Below, in pieces: positions 45,813 to 54,854 of a stretch of 64,000 nucleotides of DNA. Position 1 is the stretch's first letter; each line of letters starts with the position of its first letter. The notes beneath the pieces were generated by a model that did not search any database, was not told where the DNA came from, and saw only the letters and a list, made by a program, of their open reading frames with translations. The stretch spans positions 1,736,001 to 1,800,000 of the forward strand of contig NZ_CP118247.1 of NCBI RefSeq assembly GCF_028816475.1, written 5' to 3'. Position numbers and translations under genes: made by a program. The stretch comes from Devosia rhodophyticola. GTDB lineage: Bacteria > Pseudomonadota > Alphaproteobacteria > Rhizobiales > Devosiaceae.

Positions 45813-47167
45813 GTGCGGCCCGGACCATCGCCGCGTTGGCGTTTGGCGGCATCAATCGGGGTGACGCTACCGGTATCCGGAGGTGTCTGCTCGTCGTCGG
45901 GCGCCTGTTCTGGATCCATATTTGCCTCGGCCAATACTTCAGGCGTTTCAGCAATGACCGTTGACGGCAGCACAACCCCGGCATCCTGCATCTGGCGATA
46001 GAGGGCCATGGCGCGGATCATTTCGGCGGCGGTGATATTTTCGGCCTCGGCCAGTGATTCGGCATCGCGTCGCAGGGCATCATTGACGATCATCAGCACG
46101 AGAACCAGCACGACAGGAAGCAAGTCGATTGAAATGGCGCCGGCCCACGAAGGAATAAAGTCGGTCCAATAGCGGATCACCGCTTCGGCGCTGGAGAGGG
46201 GCACGAAGCGGCGCTGACCGACCTTGGGCTGGGCAAGAATTTCATTGGCAGCCGCAGACAGCGCCGCAGACTGGGCCGCAACCGAAGCGCGCACCGTTTC
46301 CATCACTTGATCCTGACGATTGGCAAGATCCGGATTTTGTCCGTTGGCGACGGGGGCAATAAAGCCCGCCGACAGGTCAGCCGAGGCGCGTTGTACCGAG
46401 GCCGCGACTCCGGTTTGCTGCAAAGCCGCGATCAGTGCGGTCAATTGTACCGCCTCGGCCTGAAACTGATCCGAGCGCGGCTCGATGGCGCCGGGCGTCG
46501 ACACTAGTTCCCGCATCGAGGCGAGGCGTTCCGAGCCCTGCGCGAAAATGCCGGCAACCTCATCGCGGCTTGAGGTGATGGTTGAGCCCAGTTCAGTCAT
46601 TTGGGCTGACATCTGGGTGAGCAATTGTACGACGCTTCCTGATCCAATTGATCCGGTCAGCGCGCCACTTTCGCGCTCGTCCGCCGCCAGGCGCGAAAAG
46701 CGCTCGGCTGCCCGTTGCACGTCTGGCAGCAGCGATTGGCTGGCCAGGGCACTGGCGTGGGCGTTGTCGAGATCTTCGGCATAGCCCTGCAGCGTTACGG
46801 CCATATGCTGTTCCAGCGCAGCGGAACCGGCCAGTGCGGCAGCATTGAGCCAGGAGGACATGGCAATGATCATCATGGCGCCAATGGCCATGGTAATAAA
46901 CAGCGATATGCGCTGGACACCACTGACCACCAGCGGGATGAACCGCATCATGAAGGTCCAGAAGGCATAGATGGCGACCGATACGGCAGCCGAATAGATG
47001 ATGGCGGCAAAGAAGACAAACGTGGCGCTGCCATCCAGCAGGCCACGCACACCAAGATAGGTATAGACCCCTGACGCCAGCGCCAGAACCGCCAATGCAA
47101 ACCGCGTCATCGTCTCGACGCCCTTGACGGTTTCGTTGAGGCGATAGGCATTGTTCTTGAGCTGCAT
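45809..47167 (-). CDS. Membrane protein of unknown function with long coiled middle region
   Basis: 452 residues from the ATG at 47167, with GAGG seven bases upstream. Three membrane segments at about 20-110 (MTRFALAVLALASGVYTYLG; FVFFAAIIYSAAVSVAIYAF; ISLFITMAIGAMMIIAM) precede a long alanine/serine-rich, probably helical region (about 120-345; QSLLPDVQRAAERFSRLAAD, SSRDEVAGIFAQGSERLASM), then one or two segments near 365-385 (ISIDLLPVVLVLVLMIVND) and a proline/acidic tail. I do not recognise a family. The layout resembles a sensor-like or scaffold membrane protein. Coupled to the Clp-fold protein gene downstream. Confidence 0.75.
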   Translation of the reverse strand: MQLKNNAYRLNETVKGVETMTRFALAVLALASGVYTYLGVRGLLDGSATFVFFAAIIYSAAVSVAIYAFWTFMMRFIPLVVSGVQRISLFITMAIGAMMIIAMSSWLNAAALAGSAALEQHMAVTLQGYAEDLDNAHASALASQSLLPDVQRAAERFSRLAADERESGALTGSIGSGSVVQLLTQMSAQMTELGSTITSSRDEVAGIFAQGSERLASMRELVSTPGAIEPRSDQFQAEAVQLTALIAALQQTGVAASVQRASADLSAGFIAPVANGQNPDLANRQDQVMETVRASVAAQSAALSAAANEILAQPKVGQRRFVPLSSAEAVIRYWTDFIPSWAGAISIDLLPVVLVLVLMIVNDALRRDAESLAEAENITAAEMIRAMALYRQMQDAGVVLPSTVIAETPEVLAEANMDPEQAPDDEQTPPDTGSVTPIDAAKRQRGDGPGRT

Positions 47168-47281
47168 TGCAAACCTCGTGGCACTGGGCCGAAAATCTGA
47201 AGCCAAGTTAACACGCTGATGGCGGCAGGAAATAGACCTTATTCCCGACGATCCGACACGTTTGCGCTATTACACCCGCCC

Positions 47282-47590
47282 GTTTTCGAGCGGACAGGAT
47301 TGAGCCGTAATGCGCTCCGTTTCTATGAACGGCGTGGACTGCTGCGATCGCGTGCGTCGAGCGAAATATCCAACGCCTGCCGCCACTAGGCGGGGCTCAG
47401 CATTGCCGATCGCGAGAGCTGCTGGCAGAGATGGGAAAGGGCAACGACAAATCCGACGATGCTCAAGAATTCCTGCATGCGCGCATCAGCGCGTTGCGGC
47501 CACCATTGCCAATTCGGTGCGTTTGTTGGTCCTGCTGTGTTCAGTCCGCAATGGCCAACCGTCGCCGGCGGACCGACTGGTCCCAAAATA
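47282..47590 (+). pseudogene. Decayed MerR-family regulator gene
   Basis: Plus strand; frame starting at 47282 reads VFERTGLSRNALRFYERRGLLRS, the helix-turn-helix of MerR proteins, then meets a stop at 47387. A second frame continues as SRELLAEMGKGNDKSDDAQEFL and HARISALR, and a third as ATIANSVRLLVLLCSV, the usual dimerisation helix. About 20-25 codons between the HTH and the helix are missing, no start codon is present and at least two frame changes are needed. This is a real relic of a MerR gene, not a single error. Ends just before the deoD stop codon on the other strand. Confidence 0.62.
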
Positions 47591-47591
47591 A

Positions 47592-48302
47592 TCAGCCGCC
47601 AACTGCGACGTCGAGTGCCAGCGTTACCATATCGTTGAGCGAGGTCTGGCGCTGGTCAGCGTCAATCTCTTCATGGGTAATCAGGCAGTCGGTCATGGTG
47701 CAGATGGTCAGCGCCCTGACGCCAAAACGGGCCGCGAGGGTATAGAGCGCAGCAGCTTCCATTTCGACGCCGATAACGCCGTGATCTGGCAATTTATCAT
47801 AACCGGCCATGCCGTCGGGGTGGTAGAAAATGTCGGACGACAACATGTTGCCGGCATGAAAGCGCAGACCTGCCGCTTCGGCCTTTTCCGCGGCGGACCG
47901 CAATAGGCCAAAGTCGGCAATGGGCGCGAAATTGAAGGCGCCAAAACGCCCCTTGACGATGCTGCTATCGGTCGATGCACCCTGTGCCAGAATAATGTCG
48001 CGCACTTTTACATCCTTGTTGAGCCCACCGCAGGTGCCAACACGAATCAGGGATTTGACCCCATAGCTGTTGATCAGTTCATGCACGTAAATGGCCAACG
48101 AAGGCTGGCCCATGCCTGATGCCTGCACCGAAACAGGCTCGCCCTTCCATGTGCCGGTGTAGCCAAGGCAATTGCGTACCGAATTGACCAGTTTTGGGGC
48201 CTCGAAAAAGGTTTCGGCAATCCATTTCGCCCGCAAGGGGTCGCCCGGCAAGAGTACGGTTTCGGCATAGTCGCCCGGCTTGGCGTGGTTGTGCGGTGTC
48301 AT
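47592..48302 (-). CDS. deoD: Purine-nucleoside phosphorylase (DeoD type)
   Basis: 236 residues from the ATG at 48302. MTPHNHAKPGDYAETVLLPGDPLRAK, RVGTCGGL near residue 85, GAFNFAP and the nucleoside-binding VIGVEMEAAALYTLA near 178 are typical of the hexameric DeoD family. It splits purine nucleosides with phosphate for salvage. The late CTMTDCLITHEE is as expected; the aspartate that protonates N7 of the base lies here. Convergent with the MerR relic. Confidence 0.94.
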   Translation of the reverse strand: MTPHNHAKPGDYAETVLLPGDPLRAKWIAETFFEAPKLVNSVRNCLGYTGTWKGEPVSVQASGMGQPSLAIYVHELINSYGVKSLIRVGTCGGLNKDVKVRDIILAQGASTDSSIVKGRFGAFNFAPIADFGLLRSAAEKAEAAGLRFHAGNMLSSDIFYHPDGMAGYDKLPDHGVIGVEMEAAALYTLAARFGVRALTICTMTDCLITHEEIDADQRQTSLNDMVTLALDVAVGG

Positions 48303-48431
48303 GGTTGGCCCTTGTCTGGTCTGGTTGCCCGACACTGCCATTGCGCTTGGGGCAGGGCAAGGGTGCGCGTTGCGGCCTTGACCTTGCCAAGGTTGACGTT
48401 CATTTAGCCATTGGACCGCAGGAGAACTATA

Positions 48432-49382
48432 ATGGGCGCGAAGATCTTCATTGATGGCGAGGCAGGCACCACTGGTTTGCAAATTCGCGACCGGCTGGCT
48501 GGACGCAGCGATATCGAGATCCTGTCGATCCCGCAGGACAAGCGCAAGGATATTGATACGCGCGCCGAACTGCTCAATGCAGCTGATGTCGCCATTTTGT
48601 GCCTGCCCGATGATGCGGCCAGGGAGAGCGTGTCGCTGATCAGTAATGGCACCACCCGCGTCATTGATGCCTCAACCGCCTATCGGGTTGACCCGAACTG
48701 GGTCTATGGTTTTGCCGAGATGGACAAGGGGCAAAGCCAGGCAATTGCTGAGGCCAGGCGCGTTTCCAATCCCGGCTGCTATCCGCAGGGACCGATCATT
48801 ATGGTGCGGCCGCTGATCGAGGCGGGGTTATTGCCGCCCAGCTTTGCGCTGACGGTCAACGCCATTTCGGGCTATAGTGGCGGTGGCAGGCAGATGATTG
48901 CCGAATATGAAGCGGCTGGAGATAATGCCAGCCATTTCATGCCTTATGGACTGACCTTCAATCACAAGCATGTGCCTGAAATGACCGCCTATACCAAGTT
49001 GACGGGCGCGCCCCTGTTCGTGCCGTCGGTGGGCGACTATGCGCAGGGCATGGTCACCTGTGTGCCGTTGCAGCTGGGCATGCTCGGCACGGTACCGACG
49101 GGGGAAGATGTTCACGCCGCGATTGGCGGGCATCTGGCGGGACTGACGGACAGTTTTGTCTCACTGGCCTCTTATGAAGCGTTGGCGAAAAGCCCCGAAC
49201 TCGACCCGCAGCGCTACAATAATACCAACAAGATGGTACTGCATGTGTTTGCCAACGACGCCCAGGCGCAAGTGTTGCTGGTCGCTGTTTATGACAATCT
49301 GGGCAAGGGCGCGTCGGGCGCGGCCGTACAGAATCTCAATCTGATGCTGGGGGTCGACGTGCACACCGGGCTGGCCGACTAG
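48432..49382 (+). CDS. argC: N-acetyl-gamma-glutamyl-phosphate reductase (short type)
   Basis: 316 residues from the ATG at 48432 with AGGAGAA upstream. NAD(P)-binding FIDGEAGTTGLQI at the N-terminus, catalytic cysteine in VSNPGCYPQGPI near residue 120, and HGAxxxE-type ISGYSGGGRQMI. It reduces N-acetylglutamyl phosphate in arginine synthesis. Length and motif spacing fit the shorter ArgC group of alphaproteobacteria. Monocistronic, divergent from deoD. Confidence 0.94.
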   Translation: MGAKIFIDGEAGTTGLQIRDRLAGRSDIEILSIPQDKRKDIDTRAELLNAADVAILCLPDDAARESVSLISNGTTRVIDASTAYRVDPNWVYGFAEMDKGQSQAIAEARRVSNPGCYPQGPIIMVRPLIEAGLLPPSFALTVNAISGYSGGGRQMIAEYEAAGDNASHFMPYGLTFNHKHVPEMTAYTKLTGAPLFVPSVGDYAQGMVTCVPLQLGMLGTVPTGEDVHAAIGGHLAGLTDSFVSLASYEALAKSPELDPQRYNNTNKMVLHVFANDAQAQVLLVAVYDNLGKGASGAAVQNLNLMLGVDVHTGLAD

Positions 49383-49466
49383 CCGATCTGGACGTATTTG
49401 GCCATTCCAGACTTGACCGAAACCCCGCTGTTGCGCCATTACAGCGCCAACAGACAAGGATGCATC

Positions 49467-50072
49467 ATGGACAAGTTTACGACATTGACCGGGGTCGCGG
49501 CACCGCTGCCGATCATCAATATCGACACCGACATGATTATTCCCAAGCAATATCTCAAGACCATCAAGCGCACCGGGCTGGGTACGGCGCTGTTTTCAGA
49601 GATGCGCTACAATGACGATGGCAGCGAAAATGCCGATTTCGTCCTCAACAAGCCAGCCTATCGACAGGCCAAGATCATTGTTGCAGGCGACAATTTCGGC
49701 TGCGGTTCGAGTCGTGAGCACGCCCCCTGGGCGCTTTTGGATTTTGGTGTCCGCTGCGTGATCTCAACCAGCTTTGCCGACATTTTTTACAACAACTGCT
49801 TCAAGAACGGCATTTTGCCACTCGTCGTTACGCCAGAGCAGTTGGCGATGCTGCTGGATGATGCCGAGCGGGGTTCAAACGCCACGATCACTGTCGATCT
49901 CGAAGCCCAGACGATCAAGGGGCCGGACGGTGGCGAGTTGCATTTTGATATTGATCCATCTCGCAAGCAGACCCTGCTTGAAGGGCTGGACGATATTGCG
50001 GGGACATTGAAATCGGACCCAACCATTTCGGGATTTGAAGCCAAGATGAGCGAAAGTCGCCCCTGGCTTTAA
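49467..50072 (+). CDS. leuD: 3-isopropylmalate dehydratase small subunit
   Basis: 201 residues from the ATG at 49467. [19 protein letters not shown] at the N-terminus, [17 protein letters not shown] near residue 72, and [16 protein letters not shown] are LeuD hallmarks. It supplies the swivelling domain that completes LeuC. leuB follows 186 bp downstream; leuC is 6 kb upstream. Confidence 0.96.
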   Translation: MDKFTTLTGVAAPLPIINIDTDMIIPKQYLKTIKRTGLGTALFSEMRYNDDGSENADFVLNKPAYRQAKIIVAGDNFGCGSSREHAPWALLDFGVRCVISTSFADIFYNNCFKNGILPLVVTPEQLAMLLDDAERGSNATITVDLEAQTIKGPDGGELHFDIDPSRKQTLLEGLDDIAGTLKSDPTISGFEAKMSESRPWL

Positions 50073-50216
50073 GGGCAGCGGCCAGAACGCCCCAGCGTAT
50101 AGTGCAATTTGTATCCACAGGGCTGCCGTTCGGTCGGTGTTGGAGAACAATCGCCAAATCGGTTCGAGTTTGGTCGTGGAAATGATCAAATCAGACCTGA
50201 AAATAGAAATCGACGT

Positions 50217-50238
50217 GGCGACGCGCGAAGGCGTCGCC
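50217..50238. repeat. 8 bp perfect hairpin upstream of leuB
   Basis: GGCGACGC (50217-50224) pairs with GCGTCGCC (50231-50238) across six bases, ending eight bases before the leuB ribosome-binding site. A 19-codon open frame ([10 protein letters not shown]..., ATG at 50183, ending 50247) covers it but is not leucine-rich, so a classical leader-peptide attenuator is not supported. Confidence 0.4.
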
Positions 50239-50258
50239 AACAGTTAAGGAAAATTCTG

Positions 50259-51356
50259 ATGTCCCAGTCCCTGTTCCTGCTTCCCGGCGATGGCATCGGC
50301 ACCGAAATCATGGCCGAGGTCGAAAAGCTGATCGCTTGGACCAATGAGACGGGCCTGACCGATTTTATCATTGATCGTGGATTGGCTGGCGGCGTCGCTT
50401 ATGATGCCCATGGTGTTGCCATCACCGATGGCGATGTGACCAAGGCGCTGGCAGCCGATGCGGTACTGTTCGGCGCGGTTGGGGGTCCTAAATGGGATGA
50501 TGTGCCCTATGATCAGCGGCCCGAGGCGGCCCTTTTGCGCCTGCGCAAAGAATTGGCGGTATTTGCCAATCTACGCCCGGCGATCTGCTATCCGGCGTTG
50601 GCCGATTCCTCGTCGCTGAAGCGCGAATTGGTCGAGGGGCTCGATATCCTGATCGTGCGCGAATTGACCGGTGGGGTCTATTTTGGCGAACCCAAGACGA
50701 TTACGGAATTGGGGAATGGCCAAAAGCGCGCCATCGATACCCAGGTCTATGAGAGCTACGAAATCGACCGGATCGCACGCGTTGCTTTTGATCTGGCGCG
50801 TACGCGTGGTTCGCGTGTGCATTCAGCCGACAAGAAAAATGTGATGAAGTCGGGCGTCCTGTGGGACGAAGTGGTCAAGGGCGTGGCCAAGGACTATCCC
50901 GATGTGGCGCTTGAACATATTCTGGCCGACAATGCTGCCATGCAGTTGGTGCGCACCCCCAAGCAATTCGACGTCATGGTCACCGACAATCTGTTTGGCG
51001 ATATTCTGTCTGATGTTGCCGCGATGCTGACCGGGTCGCTGGGCATGCTGCCCTCCGCCTCGCTGGGTTCGCCGGATCCGGTAACCGGCAAGCGCAAGGC
51101 ATTTTACGAGCCCGTCCATGGCTCTGCCCCCGACATCATGGGCAAAGGCATTGCCAATCCTATCGCCATGATCGCAAGCTTTGCCATGGCGTTGCGTTAT
51201 TCGTTCAATATGCTCGAGTTGGCCGATCGGGTCGAAAACGCCATCGCCGACGTGCTCGAGGACGGTTTGCGCACGGCTGACATTGCCCAGGGCGATGACA
51301 GGGTCATTGGAACCCAGGAAATGGGCGCCGCCATTCTGGCCAAACTCAAGGCCTAG
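50259..51356 (+). CDS. leuB: 3-isopropylmalate dehydrogenase
   Basis: 365 residues from the ATG at 50259, eight bases after AAGGA. Substrate/NAD regions: [16 protein letters not shown] at the start, [44 protein letters not shown], and the metal-binding [14 protein letters not shown] with the later [14 protein letters not shown]. It oxidises and decarboxylates 3-isopropylmalate to 2-ketoisocaproate. The cell thus has leuC, leuD and leuB within 10 kb; leuA is not in the window. Confidence 0.97.
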   Translation: MSQSLFLLPGDGIGTEIMAEVEKLIAWTNETGLTDFIIDRGLAGGVAYDAHGVAITDGDVTKALAADAVLFGAVGGPKWDDVPYDQRPEAALLRLRKELAVFANLRPAICYPALADSSSLKRELVEGLDILIVRELTGGVYFGEPKTITELGNGQKRAIDTQVYESYEIDRIARVAFDLARTRGSRVHSADKKNVMKSGVLWDEVVKGVAKDYPDVALEHILADNAAMQLVRTPKQFDVMVTDNLFGDILSDVAAMLTGSLGMLPSASLGSPDPVTGKRKAFYEPVHGSAPDIMGKGIANPIAMIASFAMALRYSFNMLELADRVENAIADVLEDGLRTADIAQGDDRVIGTQEMGAAILAKLKA

Positions 51357-51368
51357 CAACACTATTTT

Positions 51369-51396
51369 CTGCGGCTCGGCGTGAGTCGGGCCGCAG
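51369..51396. terminator. Hairpin after leuB
   Basis: CTGCGGC (51369-51375) pairs with GCCGCAG (51390-51396), extended by CG/CG inside. It sits between the convergent leuB and DUF1737 genes, but no T-run follows on either strand. Confidence 0.35.
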
Positions 51397-51404
51397 GTCA
51401 ATGG

Positions 51405-51611
51405 CTAGTAGTCGACCAGCTTCGTGTCAGGATCGTAGGGCTGATTGGACGCAATCCTTGTTACCGCCTGACCACAACGCATTTTCCTGGAGTGGGCGTC
51501 ATAGGCATAGGTTGGGTTGCCGTGCAGTGCCCAGCCTTCAGAAAGGGCCTTGGTCACCTTGTGGCAAAAGCCCACGTCGTCTTCCCCGGTCAGTAAACGA
51601 TAGATCAGCAT
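51405..51611 (-). CDS. DUF1737 domain protein
   Basis: 68 residues from the ATG at 51611, with GGGGGAA upstream on the minus strand; longer upstream reading is not needed. The pattern YRLLTGEDDVGFCHKVTKAL followed by GWALHGNPTYAYD and the AGQAV-like CGQAVTR is the DUF1737 domain. A small cytosolic protein of unknown function. Divergent from the carbonic anhydrase gene, 75 bp between start codons. Confidence 0.88.
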   Translation of the reverse strand: MLIYRLLTGEDDVGFCHKVTKALSEGWALHGNPTYAYDAHSRKMRCGQAVTRIASNQPYDPDTKLVDY

Positions 51612-51685
51612 GATGCATTCCCCCAATGTTGCAGACGCATAACAGCGCAGTTGATCTTGTCTGCTCTTAGCGCTAATCGAATTAC

Positions 51686-52328
51686 ATGCACAACTTTCCA
51701 TCGCATCTACTCTCGGGCTACTCCAACTTCATGGCCGGGCGCTATGAACGTGAAGAGGGGCGTTACAAAGAACTGGCCAGTCATGGGCAAAGCCCCACGA
51801 CGATGATTATCGCGTGCTGCGATAGTCGTTCGGCACCCGAAACCATTTTCGACGCAGGGCCCGGCGAATTGTTCGTACTGCGTAATGTGGCAAACCTCGT
51901 GCCCACCTATCAGCCAGATCTCGGCCCAGCACGGCACCTCGGCGGCGATTGAGTTCGCGGTCAAAGCGCTCAACATCGAAAATGTCGTCATCATGGGACA
52001 TGGCCGCTGCGGTGGCATTCGCGCGGCGCTCGATCCGAATGCGGCACCGTTGGATGCTGGTGACTTCATTGGCAAATGGATGGCGATGCTGGGGCCGGTT
52101 TCGGCACAGGTCAGCGACAACAAGCTGATGACCCAGAGTGAGCGCCAGACCGCGCTGGAGCGCATTTCGATCCGTAACTCCATCACCAATTTGCGCACCT
52201 TCCCCTATGTACGTGCGCTTGAGGATGAGGGAAAGCTGGCGGTACATGGCGCCTGGTTCGATATTTCGACCGGCGAGCTCTGGATCATGGATGGTGACAG
52301 CGGCGATTTCGTACGCCCTGAGGCGTGA
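51686..52328 (+). pseudogene. Beta-carbonic anhydrase with a one-base frame break
   Basis: The first frame (51686 on) has the N-terminal zinc ligands in [12 protein letters not shown] near residue 45 and runs to [19 protein letters not shown]; the second continues as [20 protein letters not shown] with the second zinc site in MGHGRCGG and ends at 52328 (SGDFVRPEA). They join in 51914-51929, for example with one more C in the CCC at 51925-51927, to give a normal beta-carbonic anhydrase of about 214 residues. It would interconvert CO2 and bicarbonate. As read, the zinc site is split between two products. Confidence 0.88.
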
Positions 52329-52700
52329 AGTAATTCAGGTTCTATTGACCAAGTGGGTCAAAGCGGGTCGCCGTAGCAATTAATCACGGGTTCGTGATCA
52401 AGGATATAGTGCTTCCATTGCGCCCCGATTCCCGCCGCCGCATGGTTGAACCTGCACGTTACCATTTCTGCCACAATCGCGGTCGCAGTATTTCCCTGTT
52501 GCTGGTTAGATTCAAAAAAACCTTATATTTCGGTAGTTTAGCCGCCTCAATATAGCCCTGATATTTCCCCGGGCCCGTCCATATTGCGGCGTTGAGGCAC
52601 CACAAAGTCCGGTTAGCTATTGTTGCACGGGCCGCAGCAAGTGGCGCGTCGGCACCGGGATGACCCGGCGCTGCTATTCTCCCAATCTGGAGCACTTCTT
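52329..52700. other. Non-coding gap before the EF-hand gene
   Basis: 372 bp with no credible gene. It holds a hairpin ATCACG/CGTGAT near 52386, another CCGGG/CCCGG near 52660, and a possible promoter for the EF-hand gene (TTGCTG at 52499, TTATAT at 52523, spacer 18), which would leave a long 170-base leader. The promoter call is weak. Confidence 0.4.
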
Positions 52701-52940
52701 ATGAAAAAGATCATCCTCTCCTCGATCGTTGTTCTTGGCCTTTCCACAGCAGCCTTTGCCCAGGCCGGCACCGACATCACGGCTCTTGATACCGATGGCA
52801 ATGGTGAGTTGAGCCTTGCTGAAGTGCAGGCAACCATGCCTGACGTGACTGCCGAGCAGTTTGCTGCCGCCGATTTGGACGCCAATGGTGAACTGTCCGC
52901 CACCGAATATGCGACCCTGACCGAAGCGCCAGCTCAATAA
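52701..52940 (+). CDS. Small exported EF-hand protein
   Basis: 79 residues from the ATG at 52701, with GGAG 11 bases upstream. A signal peptide (KKIILSSIVVLGLSTAAFAQ) leads to two EF-hand calcium loops, DTDGNGELSLAE near residue 32 and DLDANGELSATE near residue 58, each with the acidic ligands at positions 1, 3 and 12. Such proteins bind Ca2+ in the periplasm. No target is indicated by neighbours. Confidence 0.88.
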   Translation: MKKIILSSIVVLGLSTAAFAQAGTDITALDTDGNGELSLAEVQATMPDVTAEQFAAADLDANGELSATEYATLTEAPAQ

Positions 52941-52958
52941 GCGTTTCGTTCCGTTGGA

Positions 52959-52984
52959 GGGCCGCCCGCGACAGGGTGGCCTTT
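52959..52984. terminator. Hairpin between convergent EF-hand and EamA genes
   Basis: GGCCGCCC (52960-52967) pairs with GGGTGGCC (52974-52981) with one G-U pair, then CTTTC on the plus strand. A weak terminator for the EF-hand gene. Confidence 0.5.
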
Positions 52985-53868
52985 CACGCCCCAGGCGCTA
53001 GCGGCATATGCCGCGCCTTGGCCCGCAACAGGGTCACCATCAATCCCGACAATACCAGCAAACCGCCCACAATTTCGGGCGGTTTTATTTGCTCGCCCAG
53101 AACGAGATAACCCGAGATTATACCGGTAATGGGCACCAACAAAGTAAAAGGGGCCACGACGGAGGCTGGATGCTGGCCGAGCAGCCAACTCCAGATCGAG
53201 GCACCGAGCAGGGTTGCCGGATAGGCCAGAAAAGCAATCAGCGTGGCGTCGCTCCAGTCAAACTGGCTTATTGCCGTTCCAATCGCTGCCGGACCCTCGA
53301 TAAGAAACGACAGGCAGAGCAACGGAATTGGCGCCACCAGCACCCCCCAAACCGTATAGGACAGGGCGTTGACCTTCCCCACTTTCTTGGTGATCACATT
53401 GGCAAGCCCCCAGGAGAAGGCTGCCAGAAGCGTCATCACCAGCGGCAGCCATGATGCGCCGCCCAGACGATCAGCGGCAATGACAGCAATGCCGGAAAAC
53501 GCAATGACCGCGCCGATGATCTGAAAACGGCCAGGGCGCTCTCCCAGGATCAGGAAGGCCAACCCCATGGTGAAAAACGCCTGTACCTGCAACACCAGCG
53601 AGGCCAGGCCTGCTGGCATGCCCCAAGCCATCGCCAAATTGAGAAAACCATAGAGCGCTACCCCGAACGCAAGACCGAAACCGACAACATAGGGCCAGGG
53701 GGCATTGGGCGGTTTGATGAGCAAGACGGCGGGGATGGCCGCCAGCAGAAACCGCAATGCGGCGGCCAGCAAGGGTGGCAGCGCATCGACGCTTAGTTTG
53801 ATGACGACAAAATTGAAGCCCCAGATGGCGACCACCATCAGCGCCAATGCAATATGGCGTATCGGCAT
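52984..53868 (-). CDS. EamA/DMT family transporter, copy 1
   Basis: 294 residues, ten hydrophobic segments arranged as two EamA repeats (about 5-135 and 150-285). The start MPIRHIALALMVVAIWGFNFVVIK is nearly the same as that of the upstream gene. The family exports or imports small metabolites, often amino acids or nucleosides; the substrate is unknown. Its start codon shares one base with the stop of the upstream paralogue, so the two form a coupled operon. Confidence 0.92.
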   Translation of the reverse strand: MPIRHIALALMVVAIWGFNFVVIKLSVDALPPLLAAALRFLLAAIPAVLLIKPPNAPWPYVVGFGLAFGVALYGFLNLAMAWGMPAGLASLVLQVQAFFTMGLAFLILGERPGRFQIIGAVIAFSGIAVIAADRLGGASWLPLVMTLLAAFSWGLANVITKKVGKVNALSYTVWGVLVAPIPLLCLSFLIEGPAAIGTAISQFDWSDATLIAFLAYPATLLGASIWSWLLGQHPASVVAPFTLLVPITGIISGYLVLGEQIKPPEIVGGLLVLSGLMVTLLRAKARHMPLAPGA

Positions 53869-54752
53869 CAGCTGATCGTCACGGCCCGGCGCTTGTTCAG
53901 CAAGCGCGGGCCAAAGACATTGATCACCAGACCGACAAAAATCATGGCGCTGCCAATGAATTCGGCACGGCTGAAGGTTTCGCCCAGAAATATATAGGCG
54001 GCGGCAAAGCCGACAATCGGCACCAATAGCGAAAACGGCGCGACGGTGCTGGCCGGGTGACGGCCAAAAAGAATGGCCCAGCCGCCATAGCCCATCAGGG
54101 TTGATCCATAAGCAATAAATAAAACCGAGCCTAGCGCCAGTGGGCTTAATTGGGTAACGGCGACAAAGTCCTGAGGACCGTTAAAAATCATGGCCAACAC
54201 CAGCATCGGGATGGGGGGGATCAGGGCAGCCCAAACGACGAACCCCAGCATGTCGACCTTTCCGGCGCGCTTGCTGATGATATTGGAAATGCTCCAGAAG
54301 GTGGAGGCGATTAAAGTCATGATCAATGGGATCATCACGGCGCTGCCGATATAGTCGGCGCCAATTGCTGCCAATCCTGCCAGCGCCAACAGCGCCCCAC
54401 CAATCTGCAATTTGTTGGGGCGATCACCGAGCAGGAGAATGGCAAGGCCAGTGGTGATGAAAACCTGCAATTGCATGACAAGGCTGGCCAACCCCGCAGG
54501 CATGCCCATCTCCATGGCGGAAAACAGAAAGCTGAACTGCAGCACGCCCACGGTGGTGCCATAAATGATCAGAAGTCGCCAACTGACGGCGGGGCGCGGG
54601 ATGAAGAATATGGCGGGTAAAACGCAGCCGATATAGCGCAGAGCCGTCAGCATGAACGGCGAAATCTCGGCGACGCTCCACTTCATGGCCACGAAATTGA
54701 AGCCCCAGACCAAAATGACGAACAGGGCCAGGGCGATATCGCGGATGGGCAT
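53868..54752 (-). CDS. EamA/DMT family transporter, copy 2
   Basis: 294 residues from the ATG at 54752 (the frame is open 13 codons further but lacks a better start). It begins MPIRDIALALFVILVWGFNFVAM and has ten membrane segments in two repeats. Similar in order and length to copy 1 (GMPAGLASLVMQLQVF here, GMPAGLASLVLQVQAFF there), so the pair arose by duplication. May work with copy 1 as a heteromer or carry different substrates; neither is shown. Confidence 0.92.
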   Translation of the reverse strand: MPIRDIALALFVILVWGFNFVAMKWSVAEISPFMLTALRYIGCVLPAIFFIPRPAVSWRLLIIYGTTVGVLQFSFLFSAMEMGMPAGLASLVMQLQVFITTGLAILLLGDRPNKLQIGGALLALAGLAAIGADYIGSAVMIPLIMTLIASTFWSISNIISKRAGKVDMLGFVVWAALIPPIPMLVLAMIFNGPQDFVAVTQLSPLALGSVLFIAYGSTLMGYGGWAILFGRHPASTVAPFSLLVPIVGFAAAYIFLGETFSRAEFIGSAMIFVGLVINVFGPRLLNKRRAVTIS

Positions 54753-54854
54753 CGGACGCTTTCGGGAGCTGAATTGCCGGGCCCCATGCACGGAAGGGAC
54801 GGCGGATCAATAAACTGGCGGCGGACATTAATGCCCGCCGCGTAGGATAGCCGC

